NCBI GenBank assembly: GCA_016125225.1
Contig: WGME01000013.1
Span: 62,001 to 126,000, forward strand
Source of the DNA: a bacterium
Lineage (GTDB): Bacteria; Planctomycetota; Planctomycetia; Planctomycetales; Planctomycetaceae
Length of the DNA stretch: 64,000 nucleotides
Reading direction: 5' to 3'
The notes under the pieces are model-generated. The model was not told the origin of the DNA and searched no databases. It worked only from the letters and a program-made list of their open reading frames with translations. This document shows positions 1 to 11,242 of the stretch, piece by piece; positions within the stretch are counted from its first letter, which is position 1, and the number at the start of each line of letters is the position of its first letter. Position numbers and translations under genes: made by a program.

Positions 1-103
1 TGGACATGTGATCATCCTGGCGGCGGAATGAGCCGAAGGGCATCGGCTGGTCGAAGTTCAATGGCAGCAGAGGCCACGATCGGGCGGAAGGTTCACTCTG
101 CAA
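1..103 (-). CDS. possible 5' end of an unidentified gene running off the left edge
   Basis: On the minus strand an open frame runs from a possible TTG start at 101-103 to the window edge without a stop. The short peptide is rich in Pro, Phe and Arg and resembles no family I recognise. I see no ribosome binding site before the TTG. The frame could equally be chance, because only about 34 codons are visible. If real, the gene is divergent from the kinase that starts at 337. Confidence 0.22.
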   Translation of the reverse strand, partial: MQSEPSARSWPLLPLNFDQPMPFGSFRRQDDHMS

Positions 104-336
104 CCATCGTTGTCGCTTAAAGATGCGCGGGAATCAAGGGTGTTTCGCGAAAGGGCTCGGCGCGACTGACATGGCCCGGCTCGATTCCAACTTCAGAGAC
201 TTCAAGGACTTGTCAGCCGGTGTGTCGCGGAAAATCATCAAGGCCGAGTAAATTGTGAAGTCTTATCAATTTGCCTGACTTAAACTGTGTAGACGAGTCT
301 GGTGGGAGATATGGCGTGGGTCGGCAGTCGGCGAAA
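104..336. other. upstream region of the kinase gene, no gene seen
   Basis: This stretch lies between the left-edge frame and the ATG chosen for the kinase. All three plus-strand frames are interrupted. The kinase frame stays open back to a TTG at 271, but the 22 extra residues are not membrane-like or domain-like. I see no convincing promoter, hairpin or RNA gene. Confidence 0.4.
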
Positions 337-2505
<2,169 letters not shown>

Positions 2506-2552
2506 CGGATGAGTCGAGCGACTAGAGTCGAGAGCTCCTCGCCGCTTATCGT

Positions 2553-2825
2553 CTACTCTTTTCGTTCATAATCTTCGCGGACATGTTGTGCCACGTACGT
2601 TGATAGCCCCCTTCCTTGCTCAGCCGATTTTTTCATGTGCTCTATATGTGAGCTTCCAGCACTTGAATATGTGTAGGTGTAAATAGATGAGTCTTTGAAC
2701 CGAAGTTTGATGTAGTCATTTCCGTATTCATACGCTGAAACTCCGGAATTACCGCTGAGATTCTTGTAAGTCCTCAAGGTGTTGTTTCCTGCTGATATGG
2801 ACAGTGGTTCGGCGTGCACGATCAA
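2553..2825 (-). CDS. small KTSC-like hypothetical protein, AT-rich
   Basis: This is a 90-residue protein with a TTG start. The start is supported by a GAGGT ribosome binding site eight bases upstream; a GTG two codons downstream is an alternative. The core has an aromatic pattern (YIKLRF, then IYTYTY) followed by a small helix and a GRGLSTYV segment. This recalls the KTSC fold (lysyl-tRNA synthetase C-terminal-like small domain), but the match is by eye and weak. Base composition is clearly more AT-rich than neighbouring genes, and codon use is unlike them, which suggests recent acquisition. It stands alone between the kinase and the DUF1501 gene. Confidence 0.6.
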   Translation of the reverse strand: MIVHAEPLSISAGNNTLRTYKNLSGNSGVSAYEYGNDYIKLRFKDSSIYTYTYSSAGSSHIEHMKKSAEQGRGLSTYVAQHVREDYERKE

Positions 2826-2943
2826 TTTACTGTACCTCGATCGAAATAAGATAAGTACTAGACGCCTCTAATACGTTTGATGCCTTTTGGGTGTTTTGTG
2901 CCTCTTTGTGGCCACTCTGTATTTTCTCTCGCATGACAGGCCA

Positions 2944-4449
2944 CTATGCGAGCAGTTCCGGGCGCACGTGGCCTTCGCCGGCGATGGGGAGCGGGCGGTT
3001 CTGGCGGTCGGGCATGGTTTGCTCGGGGTCGATGCCCAGCAGATGGTAGGTCGTTGCGTGGATATCTTTCGGCGAGATCGGCGTCTCGGCGACGGTGCCC
3101 CCGATGGCATCGCTGCGACCGACGACGGCACCCCGATGGACACCGCCCCCGGCCATGGTCATTGAATAGACCTGCGACCAGTGATGCCGGGCCGCCCCTT
3201 TGGGTTTGGAATCGATCTGCGGAGTCCGGCCATGTTCGCTGAGGCAGAGGACCAGGGTTTCATCAAGCAGGCCGCGCTGTTCCAGATCGAGAATCAAACT
3301 CGCATAACCCGCATCGAAGCCCGGCAGCAGGTATTCCTTCAGCCGTGGATAGTGGTTCTGATGCGTGTCCCAACCGCCACTGAAATAGGTGCCGTAGGAA
3401 TCCCAGAAGACCGTGACGAACCGGCTGCCAGCTTCCACAAGCCTCCTCGCAGCCAGGCAGGACTGACCGAACAGCGTGTGCCCGTACTGTTCGCGTAACG
3501 TGACCGGTTCGCGTTCGACATCTAGGGCATTCCGCACTTGTGGCGAGGTGAGCAACGATAACGCCCGTGCCTGATGACCGGCATAGGCCTGTTCGGTCGC
3601 GGCCAACTCGGCGGTTCGGCGGGCGGTATCGATCTGCGATAGCAGGTTCTGCCGCAAATTGAACCGATCAAGGCTCACCTGTTCCGGGAAGCTGCTGGCC
3701 CCATCGAAGACAAACCGGCACTGAGGATCGATGGCGGCATACGGGTCGGTGTATTCCTTGGCTTGTTCGTGTCGGGCTTTGGGAGCGATGCGGGTCGCTT
3801 TGCCTTCGAATTTGGCCCACACGGGATCGTACTGCTGGCCGAGAAACGCGGCATAAGGACCGGCGAGCAGGCCGAGGTCATCTACCTGCGAATTGAAGAC
3901 CCACGGCAACCCGATGTGCCGGGGGATGCCGCCCGTTTCAGTGTGTTGCCGTTGACGTGACCAGCAGTAATCGGCGACGGAACCCACATACGGCCAGTGT
4001 TCCGGTGCCCGGGGCGCGGCTTCCAGATTGGTGGTGTAAGCCGGCATGCCGGACAGGCTGTAGGCGACGCAATGCAGCGGGAACGGGTGAGTCACCGAGC
4101 GGATCGTGGTTAAACGATCGGCGATCGCAGCGGTCCGGGGCAGCCCTTCCCCAAAGGCGACGCCGGGAATCGATGTGGCGATCTCTCGCAACTCACCCTG
4201 AATTTCGACCGCGGCTTCGGGTTTGGGATCGAACGTTTCGTGCTGCGGTGCCGCTCCGAACAGGAACAGCATGATGCACGACTTGGCTTTGCCGAAGCCG
4301 GGCAGCCCCGATTCGGAGGTCGCCGCGGTGGCGATTTGCTGAGCCTGACCTAACGTAAGCCCATACAGACCCAGTCCGCCGACATGCAACAAGTCCCGTC
4401 GCGACAGACCATCACAAAGTTGCCGTCGCGATCCGAGCAGTCGGAGCAT
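2944..4449 (-). CDS. DUF1501 family protein with twin-arginine leader
   Basis: This 501-residue protein belongs to the DUF1501 family, which has a sulfatase/alkaline phosphatase-like fold and is greatly expanded in planctomycetes. The N-terminus carries an SRRDLLHVGG twin-arginine motif (residues 16-25) followed by a hydrophobic stretch, so it is probably exported folded by Tat. Family landmarks visible are FLFGAAPQHETFDPKP, the DLGLLAGPYAAF segment, GGWDTHQNHYPRLKEYLLPGFD and LCLSEHGRTP near the C-terminus. Family members are usually paired with a DUF1549/DUF1553 cytochrome-type protein; no such partner adjoins this copy. The true substrate of the family is not established. Confidence 0.92.
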   Translation of the reverse strand: MLRLLGSRRQLCDGLSRRDLLHVGGLGLYGLTLGQAQQIATAATSESGLPGFGKAKSCIMLFLFGAAPQHETFDPKPEAAVEIQGELREIATSIPGVAFGEGLPRTAAIADRLTTIRSVTHPFPLHCVAYSLSGMPAYTTNLEAAPRAPEHWPYVGSVADYCWSRQRQHTETGGIPRHIGLPWVFNSQVDDLGLLAGPYAAFLGQQYDPVWAKFEGKATRIAPKARHEQAKEYTDPYAAIDPQCRFVFDGASSFPEQVSLDRFNLRQNLLSQIDTARRTAELAATEQAYAGHQARALSLLTSPQVRNALDVEREPVTLREQYGHTLFGQSCLAARRLVEAGSRFVTVFWDSYGTYFSGGWDTHQNHYPRLKEYLLPGFDAGYASLILDLEQRGLLDETLVLCLSEHGRTPQIDSKPKGAARHHWSQVYSMTMAGGGVHRGAVVGRSDAIGGTVAETPISPKDIHATTYHLLGIDPEQTMPDRQNRPLPIAGEGHVRPELLA

Positions 4450-4543
4450 GTGCCAATTCCCTTGCCAAATTCAACGCATCAAAAAGTGCGATTATGATCG
4501 TGCCGAGCGGAAGTGGCAAGGGCGATGCAGCGATTAAGACACG

Positions 4544-5812
4544 CTACTCAGCGAGTTTGAGCTTTAACGTAACGGTGCCGTTATTGTCAGCGAGGTTGTT
4601 CCATTCATCCTGACAGCGGACGAATAAGGCCCCCTCTTGCGGTGCGGTCCAGCGGCCTTCTCGGCCTAGCTCGAAAGGTTCGCTGAGTTTGTAGTCGTCA
4701 AAGATCACACCCACCAGTTTGCCCTGACCTTTTTCGTCGCCATCGGCGGTCAGCTTCTCGCCTTCTTTTCCGAGCTGCCATTCTCCGTCCGCGGTGTAGG
4801 CATAGGATTGATCGGCCTTGGTCAGCAAGCGTGTGGCCTGCCAGCCGCGACCGGCATTGATCCGCGATTGCACCTGGCTCTTGCCTCGAACGCCGATGGC
4901 TTTCGTCTTCCAGTCCCAACTGCACAGGTCGACCCGATATCCCTGATCGAGATGTTCCAGGAACTGCAGATATTCAAAAGAGATCTCCGGGGCCATGGAG
5001 CCATAGACCGATTCAAAGGTTTGATTTCCTTCGGCCAGAATGCTTAATCCCAACGGGCGGAAGCGGGCGGCATAGTTCGGATTGAACGCGAGCATGTGGC
5101 ACAAGGCCCACCGCCAGGCATAGTTCTGCCAGCTGTCTCCGGTGGTCTGGCGAAGGTCCACGATTTCCGTCAGTGGTACCGGTTCCGTATTCTGCAGATA
5201 TTCCATCACGCCGGGATGAATCTGCACGCTCACATCTTTATCACGCCAATAGTTGCCGAGTTCGGCGATGCCCTCGGCGAACCAGGTGGGGCCCGAGGTT
5301 CCAAAGGTCTGCACGCAGTAAGCATGCACGGCTTCATGCTGAGGCGTGCCGCGGTCGGCCACCGCATAGACGATAGACTTGGCATTCAATAGTGTTTTCG
5401 TCCCGGCAAAACGGTCGACAGACACGGTCGTCTGACTCATGGTCAGCCCGCCGCCGGAAAGGATGCTCTGCCAGGCCTCGGGGGGAAAAAATCCTTCCGG
5501 CCAGACATCGGGCTTTTTGACGACATACATCTCGATGATCTGTGCGTTGGGCTTTCCCCAATACCGTCCGACCTGGGTGATCATCGTTTCCAGGCGTTCC
5601 AGCAGATCCTTGGTTTCGTCCGGTGTCAGGTCCGTGCGAACCACGAAGTTCCGCGAGGTGTATTCTCGGACACCCGTTGGAACGGCGGCAGCATCGCGAG
5701 CTTTGCCCCCTTTTTCTTTGGCCTTTTTCGAGGTGTCTTGTGCCCGCAATGATGCACTCAATGACCCAATGATGGTCAGAGTTAAAACCGTGAGATAAAA
5801 CCCGTATCTCAT
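4544..5812 (-). CDS. secreted HExxH metallopeptidase-like protein
   Basis: This is a 422-residue exported protein. The N-terminal signal peptide MRYGFYLTVLTLTIIGSLSA ends in an Ala-rich cleavage region before a Lys-rich linker. A gluzincin-type motif HEAVH lies at residues 159-163, with a downstream WFAEGIAEL segment whose Glu (near 180) is placed like the third zinc ligand of DUF1570/peptidase MA-like proteins. Protease activity is therefore plausible but the substrate is unknown. The remaining C-terminal part shows no domain I can name. The start ATG at 5812 gives a proper signal peptide. It is followed on the same strand by the DUF1501 gene after about 95 bases. Confidence 0.75.
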   Translation of the reverse strand: MRYGFYLTVLTLTIIGSLSASLRAQDTSKKAKEKGGKARDAAAVPTGVREYTSRNFVVRTDLTPDETKDLLERLETMITQVGRYWGKPNAQIIEMYVVKKPDVWPEGFFPPEAWQSILSGGGLTMSQTTVSVDRFAGTKTLLNAKSIVYAVADRGTPQHEAVHAYCVQTFGTSGPTWFAEGIAELGNYWRDKDVSVQIHPGVMEYLQNTEPVPLTEIVDLRQTTGDSWQNYAWRWALCHMLAFNPNYAARFRPLGLSILAEGNQTFESVYGSMAPEISFEYLQFLEHLDQGYRVDLCSWDWKTKAIGVRGKSQVQSRINAGRGWQATRLLTKADQSYAYTADGEWQLGKEGEKLTADGDEKGQGKLVGVIFDDYKLSEPFELGREGRWTAPQEGALFVRCQDEWNNLADNNGTVTLKLKLAE

Positions 5813-5938
5813 ATAAAACTTTCATAGAGACCGCAGCGCGACAGCGCCGGGACTCAAAGGGAATGCGTGCGAGCATCCCTCATAGTTTATCAGCGACTGC
5901 GGTGAACCAGCGGGCAGAACTGACCATTCCCCCTCTTT

Positions 5939-6664
5939 TTATGGCAGTTCACCTTCACAGAAAATCAGTAGCCGCAGCTCGGCCAGTTCTTCTCGAATCA
6001 GCTCGGGCGTGGGATCGGCAAGCGTCATCCGAACCTGTTCGATCAGTTTCTGCGCGAAATGTTTGCGAGACCGTGAAAGCAGTTGTCGATAGTTGGCGGC
6101 GGAGATTTCGCGCTGAAGCCGTTGCGACAGGCTGACGGCTTTTTCGTCGGATGTGTGATCTTCAAATTCGATCTCGACTTGTAACACCTGGTGAGCCAGG
6201 GCGTCGCGACCTTCTTCCGCGCGAGCCAGGGCGGCCAAGGCCTCATTCAGAAGTTGCCGCCGCCAGACCATGAACGATCTGGCCGTAATTTCCTCGAGCA
6301 GATCATCATCGGTCGCGACAGGGTCTTCCAGCAGCAAACCCGGAGTGCGTTTGGCGCGGCGATAATAATCCGCAACGAGATTGGCGAGCACCTTCATCAG
6401 CAGATATCGGAACCGGCCGCGTTCCGGGGTCGCATGGGCAAAATCCCCCTTGAGGAATCGATGCCAGAATTCCTGATAGATGTCATCGAGCGCATGATCA
6501 TCACGCACGAGCGATCGCAGAAACTGCCACACCGGCCGATCGTATTGCAGAAAAATCTGGTTCCACACCGGCCGGGCTTCGCGAGCCATGGGAGCATGCG
6601 CGAGATACAGCAGACTCCAATCGGTCTCGGCATTCCGTAGCGTAGGATCGGGCGCGAAGGACAT
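5939..6664 (-). CDS. ECF-type RNA polymerase sigma factor
   Basis: This 241-residue sigma-70 family protein has a region 2 around residues 25-110 (QNPWQFLR-like core, DIYQEFWHRF, then RYLLMKVLANLVADYYR). The C-terminal part contains a region 4-like segment (SLSQRLQREISAANYRQLL SRSRKHF, split here for readability) that would bind the -35 element. The C-terminal tail of about 40 residues beyond region 4 is longer than in simple ECF factors. Planctomycete ECF factors of this length often operate with Ser/Thr kinases, and a receptor kinase lies about 3.4 kb away, although not in the same operon. No anti-sigma gene adjoins it. Confidence 0.82.
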   Translation of the reverse strand: MSFAPDPTLRNAETDWSLLYLAHAPMAREARPVWNQIFLQYDRPVWQFLRSLVRDDHALDDIYQEFWHRFLKGDFAHATPERGRFRYLLMKVLANLVADYYRRAKRTPGLLLEDPVATDDDLLEEITARSFMVWRRQLLNEALAALARAEEGRDALAHQVLQVEIEFEDHTSDEKAVSLSQRLQREISAANYRQLLSRSRKHFAQKLIEQVRMTLADPTPELIREELAELRLLIFCEGELP

Positions 6665-6699
6665 GCGGAATCAGGGCTCCCGTTTCGATTCCAGCGAAG

Positions 6700-7080
6700 C
6701 TAAGCGAAAGTCAGATAGTTTATGGGCGCAAACAAATTTCTCGCACGAAGCACCGCAGGACCCTCTTGCTCGCATTCATGCCGCAGCCGTGGCATCGACA
6801 GGGCGTGGCGTACCAGGAAAAAAGGTTCCTGACTGGGAGGGACCGATCGTGTCCAGCTCGGTGCGGCTTGACCGGTACGTTCAGCCAAGAGTTCGATCAG
6901 TCCAGCCGCAACGCACATTTCCATGGCATCCAATTCGGTCGGGCAGGCGAGTTCGGCAAGAATCTGTGCCCGCAAGTCCAGAGCCAATGCGCGGACCGTC
7001 AATGCCTCCCCCGCGATGGCAGCTTTGGCCATCAAGACCACATCATCTTCAAGTGTCTGGCCAGAGGTCGCTGAGCGCAT
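6700..7080 (-). CDS. partner protein of the DUF6036-type nucleotidyltransferase
   Basis: This is a 126-residue soluble protein. Its ATG at 7080 lies inside the 3' end of the nucleotidyltransferase gene, so the two genes overlap by 32 bases in different frames and are probably translationally coupled. The N-terminal part is Ala/Leu-rich and helical (AIAGEALTVRALALDLRAQIL), and the C-terminus ends RNLFAPINYLTFA. I know of similar small proteins next to DUF6036 nucleotidyltransferases but no established function. The layout resembles a two-gene toxin-antitoxin cassette; which partner would be toxic cannot be read from sequence. Confidence 0.68.
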   Translation of the reverse strand: MRSATSGQTLEDDVVLMAKAAIAGEALTVRALALDLRAQILAELACPTELDAMEMCVAAGLIELLAERTGQAAPSWTRSVPPSQEPFFLVRHALSMPRLRHECEQEGPAVLRARNLFAPINYLTFA

Positions 7081-7573
7081 ACCGTGCTTTCAGTTCTAAG
7101 CCTGGGAGAACAAATGGAGCGAGTTGCTTCCATGCTTCTTCTATGCTGTCGGCTGTTAGATGCTGAAGCAAGATCGCAGCATCAGAAATATCGACATCAT
7201 CGCGCCAAGCCGTCAATTTCATCGCCAATAGTTGCGGCGTTGAAGGCCGATACACTGAGATTCCTGGTGCATGAAACACGAGAACAAGCGACTCACGGCC
7301 TTGCAGGTACCCTTTCGCGGCGTCGTTAAACCAGTCCTCATCCCATGTGTTTTCAATCGCGATTCTACCCGCCAATTCACGTAAGAGCTGCAGGTCGGAC
7401 GTTGCAGTCGGGGCAATGTCAACATCCTTGGTTGAGAACCGTGCATTGAATCCCAAAACCATCGCTGTCCCACCCAAAACAATGAAGTCGACGCTGGTTC
7501 CACGTTCCTGTGCAAGCTCTCCCAATCGGAGAAATCCTTGTTCGATGTCAGACCGCTTGAGTAGTGGTACCAT
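7049..7573 (-). CDS. DUF6036/AbiEii-like nucleotidyltransferase-fold protein
   Basis: This is a protein of about 174 residues with the minimal nucleotidyltransferase pattern: GG at residues 34-35 (VLGGTAMVL), then a paired acidic motif KDVDIA with Asp50 and Asp52. A C-terminal LLAMKLTAWRDDVDISDAAIL segment is typical of DUF6036 and AbiEii-type proteins. The family may transfer a nucleotide to protein or RNA; related AbiEii proteins are toxins. I chose ATG at 7573 because an AGGTGG ribosome binding site lies five bases upstream, formed across the stop codon of the dehydrogenase gene. A GTG at 7582, directly after that stop, is the alternative. The gene is thus coupled to its upstream neighbour and overlaps its own partner. 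Confidence 0.75.
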   Translation of the reverse strand: MVPLLKRSDIEQGFLRLGELAQERGTSVDFIVLGGTAMVLGFNARFSTKDVDIAPTATSDLQLLRELAGRIAIENTWDEDWFNDAAKGYLQGRESLVLVFHAPGISVYRPSTPQLLAMKLTAWRDDVDISDAAILLQHLTADSIEEAWKQLAPFVLPGLELKARYALSDLWPDT

Positions 7574-7582
7574 CGAATCCAC

Positions 7583-10500
7583 CTATTCCACTTCCACGCG
7601 GACACTGCCCCAGTAGGCGAATTCGTAGGCCCAGTCGTTCGCCTGATTCATGAGGTCGATGCGGACGGTTTCGCCCGCGAACTTTTCGAGGCTGGCGGAG
7701 TATGTCACCCAACCATCGGTGCAGGTTTCTTTGCTGACCATCTCGTCAACGAGTCGGCCACTGGAGCCGACGCTGACGACCAGTCGCCAGTCGCCGCGAG
7801 GATCGTGGGAGACATCGATCACCAGTTTCGACTTTTTATCACGCGGCAAAGTGATTTCACGACTGATCTTGGCTGCGACTTCACGGCTGACTGGATGCGT
7901 GCGGACGACGCCGGGGCGACCAAAGTGTTCCGTCAGCAGTACCACGCCACCTTCGCCACTTCGCACCATGTCGAAGCCGGGGGCGACTTCCTGCATGATG
8001 CTCGCGAAGTCCGCCGGGTTGGTGCTCGACCGCGGCACCACATCATAGACGCCGGGCAAACGCCGGGCTGTGGGATCGGTCGGCGGCTTATCCAGTGAAA
8101 TGTAGGCGAACAGGTCGATAATCTCCTGCGAAGAGAGTTGCCGTTCAAGTTGCTCAGGCATTAAGGAGATTTCGTTGACTTTGAGGACGTCGATATCGTC
8201 CCGGGCAATCACCTCCTGTTTGCCCCCTTGAACCTTGAGGACGATGCGTTGCGGGCTATCTTCCGCGAGCAACCCATTCAATACGCGGCCATCGACCGTC
8301 GCCACGGTGTAGGCCCGGTAGCCAGAACCAATCACAAGGCTCGGGTCGAAGACGTTCGACAGCAGTTGCGTGTAATCATTGCGGCCGTTGAGCGTGATAT
8401 CGGGGCCAACCTCCGCCCCTTCGCCATAAATCTTATGACATTGAGCGCAGACTTTCTTGAAGGCTACTTCGCCTTTCACCGCATCTCCCGGCGACTTGCG
8501 GATGAGTGCCCGCATCTCGGCAATGACTTTATCCCGGTCGGGACTGCGGCCTTCACGCACGGCACCCCAATGTTTCGCCAGCAGTTCACGCACGGTTTCG
8601 TCTTTGGATTCGGAAAGTCGCCGGGCTTGATTGACGTTGATGACACTCGCGGGAATTTTCTTGTCGCCGATGGCGGCGAGAAGTTGTTTTGACCATTCAG
8701 GGCGTTGCGTCAGCAGTTCGATGGTGCGCGGTTGCAGATCGCCCTCCAGCTTGGGGTAGTAATGCAGACTAAATGTTGCGACTTCGGGATCGTCGAGTCG
8801 GGCCAGGCTCGCCAGCAACTGGCCTTTGAACTCGGCAGGGGCCGGCGGCATTTGTTCAAATACCTTGGATATGCCCCTTAGGACTTCATCTTGCCCAGCG
8901 GCGATCAACGCATCCGCCGCGGCCAGACGTTGATCGTTGGTGAACTGAGGCGATGCCAGAATGGAGTTCGCCGCCCGGATGCCTTCCGGATCGCGCCAAC
9001 TGACGGAGAGCAATGTGGCTTCCAACCGCAGCGGACTCATCGCATCGTCAGACAGCATGGGTTTGACGGTCTCTGCCAATTCCGTTTTCAGCTGATTCAG
9101 TTTCTCGCCTTTGAGTTCTCCCGACTGGACTCGTTGTGCCAATTGATTCAGCACATTCGCTGCCGAACTGTTCTGCCCCTTATCGATGAGAGTCCGCACA
9201 ATCGATATTAGAACATGCGGGTCCTGACTGGGACGGGCCAGCAACCACTCGACAATCCGGGGCGTTAATTCTTTTCCCAGTGGAGAACTTTGCGTTTCTG
9301 GATCAGTCAACAAGGTGGAAAGGAGTTTCGGATAGCGGCTGCAATAAGCTTTGATTGCCTGCCAGTAGATGCGTTGCAGGAGTGGATCGTCTCCGCAGAG
9401 GCGGCTGGCCTTCAACAGTGCTTCATCGTAGTTGATATAAACCTGCCCTGGTGGTTCCAAGGTGACACGGCGGGCCAGGAATGCGAGTGCCTGGAGACGG
9501 ACCGTTGGGGATGGATCTTCCAGGGCTGCTACCACCACTTCTTCGATCATGGTTTGCGTACCAGGGTCCCATTGTCCCTCGCGATTCATGGACCGAGGCA
9601 CGGCTTGCTCGACAAATGTCCGGAGCATCCAGGTTGCGATTGTTCGGTCTTTGGCATCGAGCAAGTCCCAGAGTTCCTGGCCTCGCCATCGAGGCCGGTC
9701 AAAAAATGTGGGAGTGACTGCAAAGAAGGCCAGTCGACGCAATTCGGCGGGTATGGATTCATCACGGACGAGTTCCATCAACCGGCTGGTGGTGTCGGGA
9801 TTTCCCCGTTCCTGCAGCATCCGAACCGCTGTCTCGCGCAGGTACCCATTCTCATGCGATAACAGCTTGATGAGATCAAGATCGGTCAGCGTGGCCAGGT
9901 CGCTGGGGCTGCGAGTCGGATAGGCATCCTCTTCTTTGCCGGCTCCCGTATAACGCACGCGATAGAGGCGGCCTTTCAGGCGGTCGATGCCTTGCGGGTC
10001 GCGGTTGGCGTCCTGGTAACAGTGATAGCGGTCATACCAATCGAGCACATACAGGCAACCATCCGGGCCGGTTTTCTGTACCACGGGCATGAACCAGGCA
10101 TCGTTCGCGGTGAGGAAATCGGGTTCGCCAAACCCGGCATAGGTGCTGCCGTTGCGTTCAATGCGGTCCACATTGATACAGCCGCCGTGGATGTTTCCCA
10201 TGTAAAGTTTCTTGCGGTACTGCTCGGGATAAGCATCGCTGTCGAACCAGGTGATGCCGCAGTAGGCCGCCTTCTGATGCTTGTGCTTGACGATCGATTC
10301 GATCTTCCAGGTATGCGGCGGATAGGGGCCGCCTTGCCGGTGGTAATAGCCGGTTTCGACAAGGTGCCACAGGTGATCGATCACGCAAGCGGAGACGAAC
10401 GCGTCCCCTTCGTCATTGAAGGCGATGCCCCACGGATTGCTGGTCCCCTCGCAGAAGACCTGGAATTCCCACGTGCGGGGATGAATGCGAAACATGGCAC

Positions 10501-11158
10501 AGGTGATCGGCCAACCGGGGTGCTGGTCGCCGCCGGCTTTTTCGTAGTTGGGGTTCTCCTGGGTGTACTTCACGTGGCTGTGGTTGAACACGCCATTGAG
10601 TCCGTACAGCCAACCGTCCGGACCCCAAGTCAGGGAGTTCGGCAACTCGTGCGTGTCGGTCCGGCCAAACCCGGTGACGACGACTTGAGCGGGCCCATCG
10701 GGGACTCCATCGCGGTTGGCATCGGGGACGAAGAGGATGTCCGGCGAGTTCGCTATCCAGACGCCGCCATGCCCGACCTGCACACCACTGGGAATGTTGA
10801 GGCCGTCGAGAAAGATCGTGAACTTGTCGCACTTTCCATCGCCATCGGTGTCTTCAAGAATCTTCACGCGATCCTGCCCCGGACCTGGCGACCTGCGGGG
10901 ATACTCCAGCGATTCCGTAATCCAGAAGCGTTGTTTTTCGTCGATCGCCATCGCAACCGGATTCACAATATCGGGCTCACTGGCCACGACTTCGACGACA
11001 AAGCCTTCAGGCACTGTCATCATTTTCGCGGCGGTGATGGCATCACGTGGTTCGTTGGGTGGTTTGTCCTGAGCATGGGGAATCGCAGCATCGGCAGCGA
11101 ACAGACGGGGACCAAGGGCGAGGAGCAGGACCATCGGGAAAAACGAGCGCAGCGACAT
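7583..11158 (-). CDS. PVC-type membrane-bound dehydrogenase with HEAT repeats and c-type haem site
   Basis: This is a 1191-residue exported protein of the planctomycete dehydrogenase family. The order is signal peptide (1-21), a beta-propeller of the soluble glucose dehydrogenase-like type (about 40-400, with FWITESLEYP and LYVLDWYDRYH), HEAT-like helical repeats (about 410-870), and a cytochrome c-like domain with CAQCH at residues 904-908 for covalent haem. The C-terminal segment (about 1040-1190) looks like a beta-rich carbohydrate-binding or discoidin-like module. The family is inferred to oxidise sugars or similar compounds at the membrane or in the periplasm; no substrate is established. 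A GAGGTG ribosome binding site precedes the ATG. Its stop is joined to the nucleotidyltransferase gene. Confidence 0.9.
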   Translation of the reverse strand: MSLRSFFPMVLLLALGPRLFAADAAIPHAQDKPPNEPRDAITAAKMMTVPEGFVVEVVASEPDIVNPVAMAIDEKQRFWITESLEYPRRSPGPGQDRVKILEDTDGDGKCDKFTIFLDGLNIPSGVQVGHGGVWIANSPDILFVPDANRDGVPDGPAQVVVTGFGRTDTHELPNSLTWGPDGWLYGLNGVFNHSHVKYTQENPNYEKAGGDQHPGWPITCAMFRIHPRTWEFQVFCEGTSNPWGIAFNDEGDAFVSACVIDHLWHLVETGYYHRQGGPYPPHTWKIESIVKHKHQKAAYCGITWFDSDAYPEQYRKKLYMGNIHGGCINVDRIERNGSTYAGFGEPDFLTANDAWFMPVVQKTGPDGCLYVLDWYDRYHCYQDANRDPQGIDRLKGRLYRVRYTGAGKEEDAYPTRSPSDLATLTDLDLIKLLSHENGYLRETAVRMLQERGNPDTTSRLMELVRDESIPAELRRLAFFAVTPTFFDRPRWRGQELWDLLDAKDRTIATWMLRTFVEQAVPRSMNREGQWDPGTQTMIEEVVVAALEDPSPTVRLQALAFLARRVTLEPPGQVYINYDEALLKASRLCGDDPLLQRIYWQAIKAYCSRYPKLLSTLLTDPETQSSPLGKELTPRIVEWLLARPSQDPHVLISIVRTLIDKGQNSSAANVLNQLAQRVQSGELKGEKLNQLKTELAETVKPMLSDDAMSPLRLEATLLSVSWRDPEGIRAANSILASPQFTNDQRLAAADALIAAGQDEVLRGISKVFEQMPPAPAEFKGQLLASLARLDDPEVATFSLHYYPKLEGDLQPRTIELLTQRPEWSKQLLAAIGDKKIPASVINVNQARRLSESKDETVRELLAKHWGAVREGRSPDRDKVIAEMRALIRKSPGDAVKGEVAFKKVCAQCHKIYGEGAEVGPDITLNGRNDYTQLLSNVFDPSLVIGSGYRAYTVATVDGRVLNGLLAEDSPQRIVLKVQGGKQEVIARDDIDVLKVNEISLMPEQLERQLSSQEIIDLFAYISLDKPPTDPTARRLPGVYDVVPRSSTNPADFASIMQEVAPGFDMVRSGEGGVVLLTEHFGRPGVVRTHPVSREVAAKISREITLPRDKKSKLVIDVSHDPRGDWRLVVSVGSSGRLVDEMVSKETCTDGWVTYSASLEKFAGETVRIDLMNQANDWAYEFAYWGSVRVEVE

Positions 11159-11242
11159 GGAGCACCTCTATCGCGGGAAGTCTCAGGACAGGTAAGCTGA
11201 TTCTGAAAGATGCCCGGACCAACTGCAAGGAATGACGCTCAC

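Noticed and set aside
9992-11200. long plus-strand open frame of about 400 codons
   Set aside because: It lies wholly antisense to the strongly supported dehydrogenase gene and shows no domain, signal peptide or start context; it is a GC-skew shadow.
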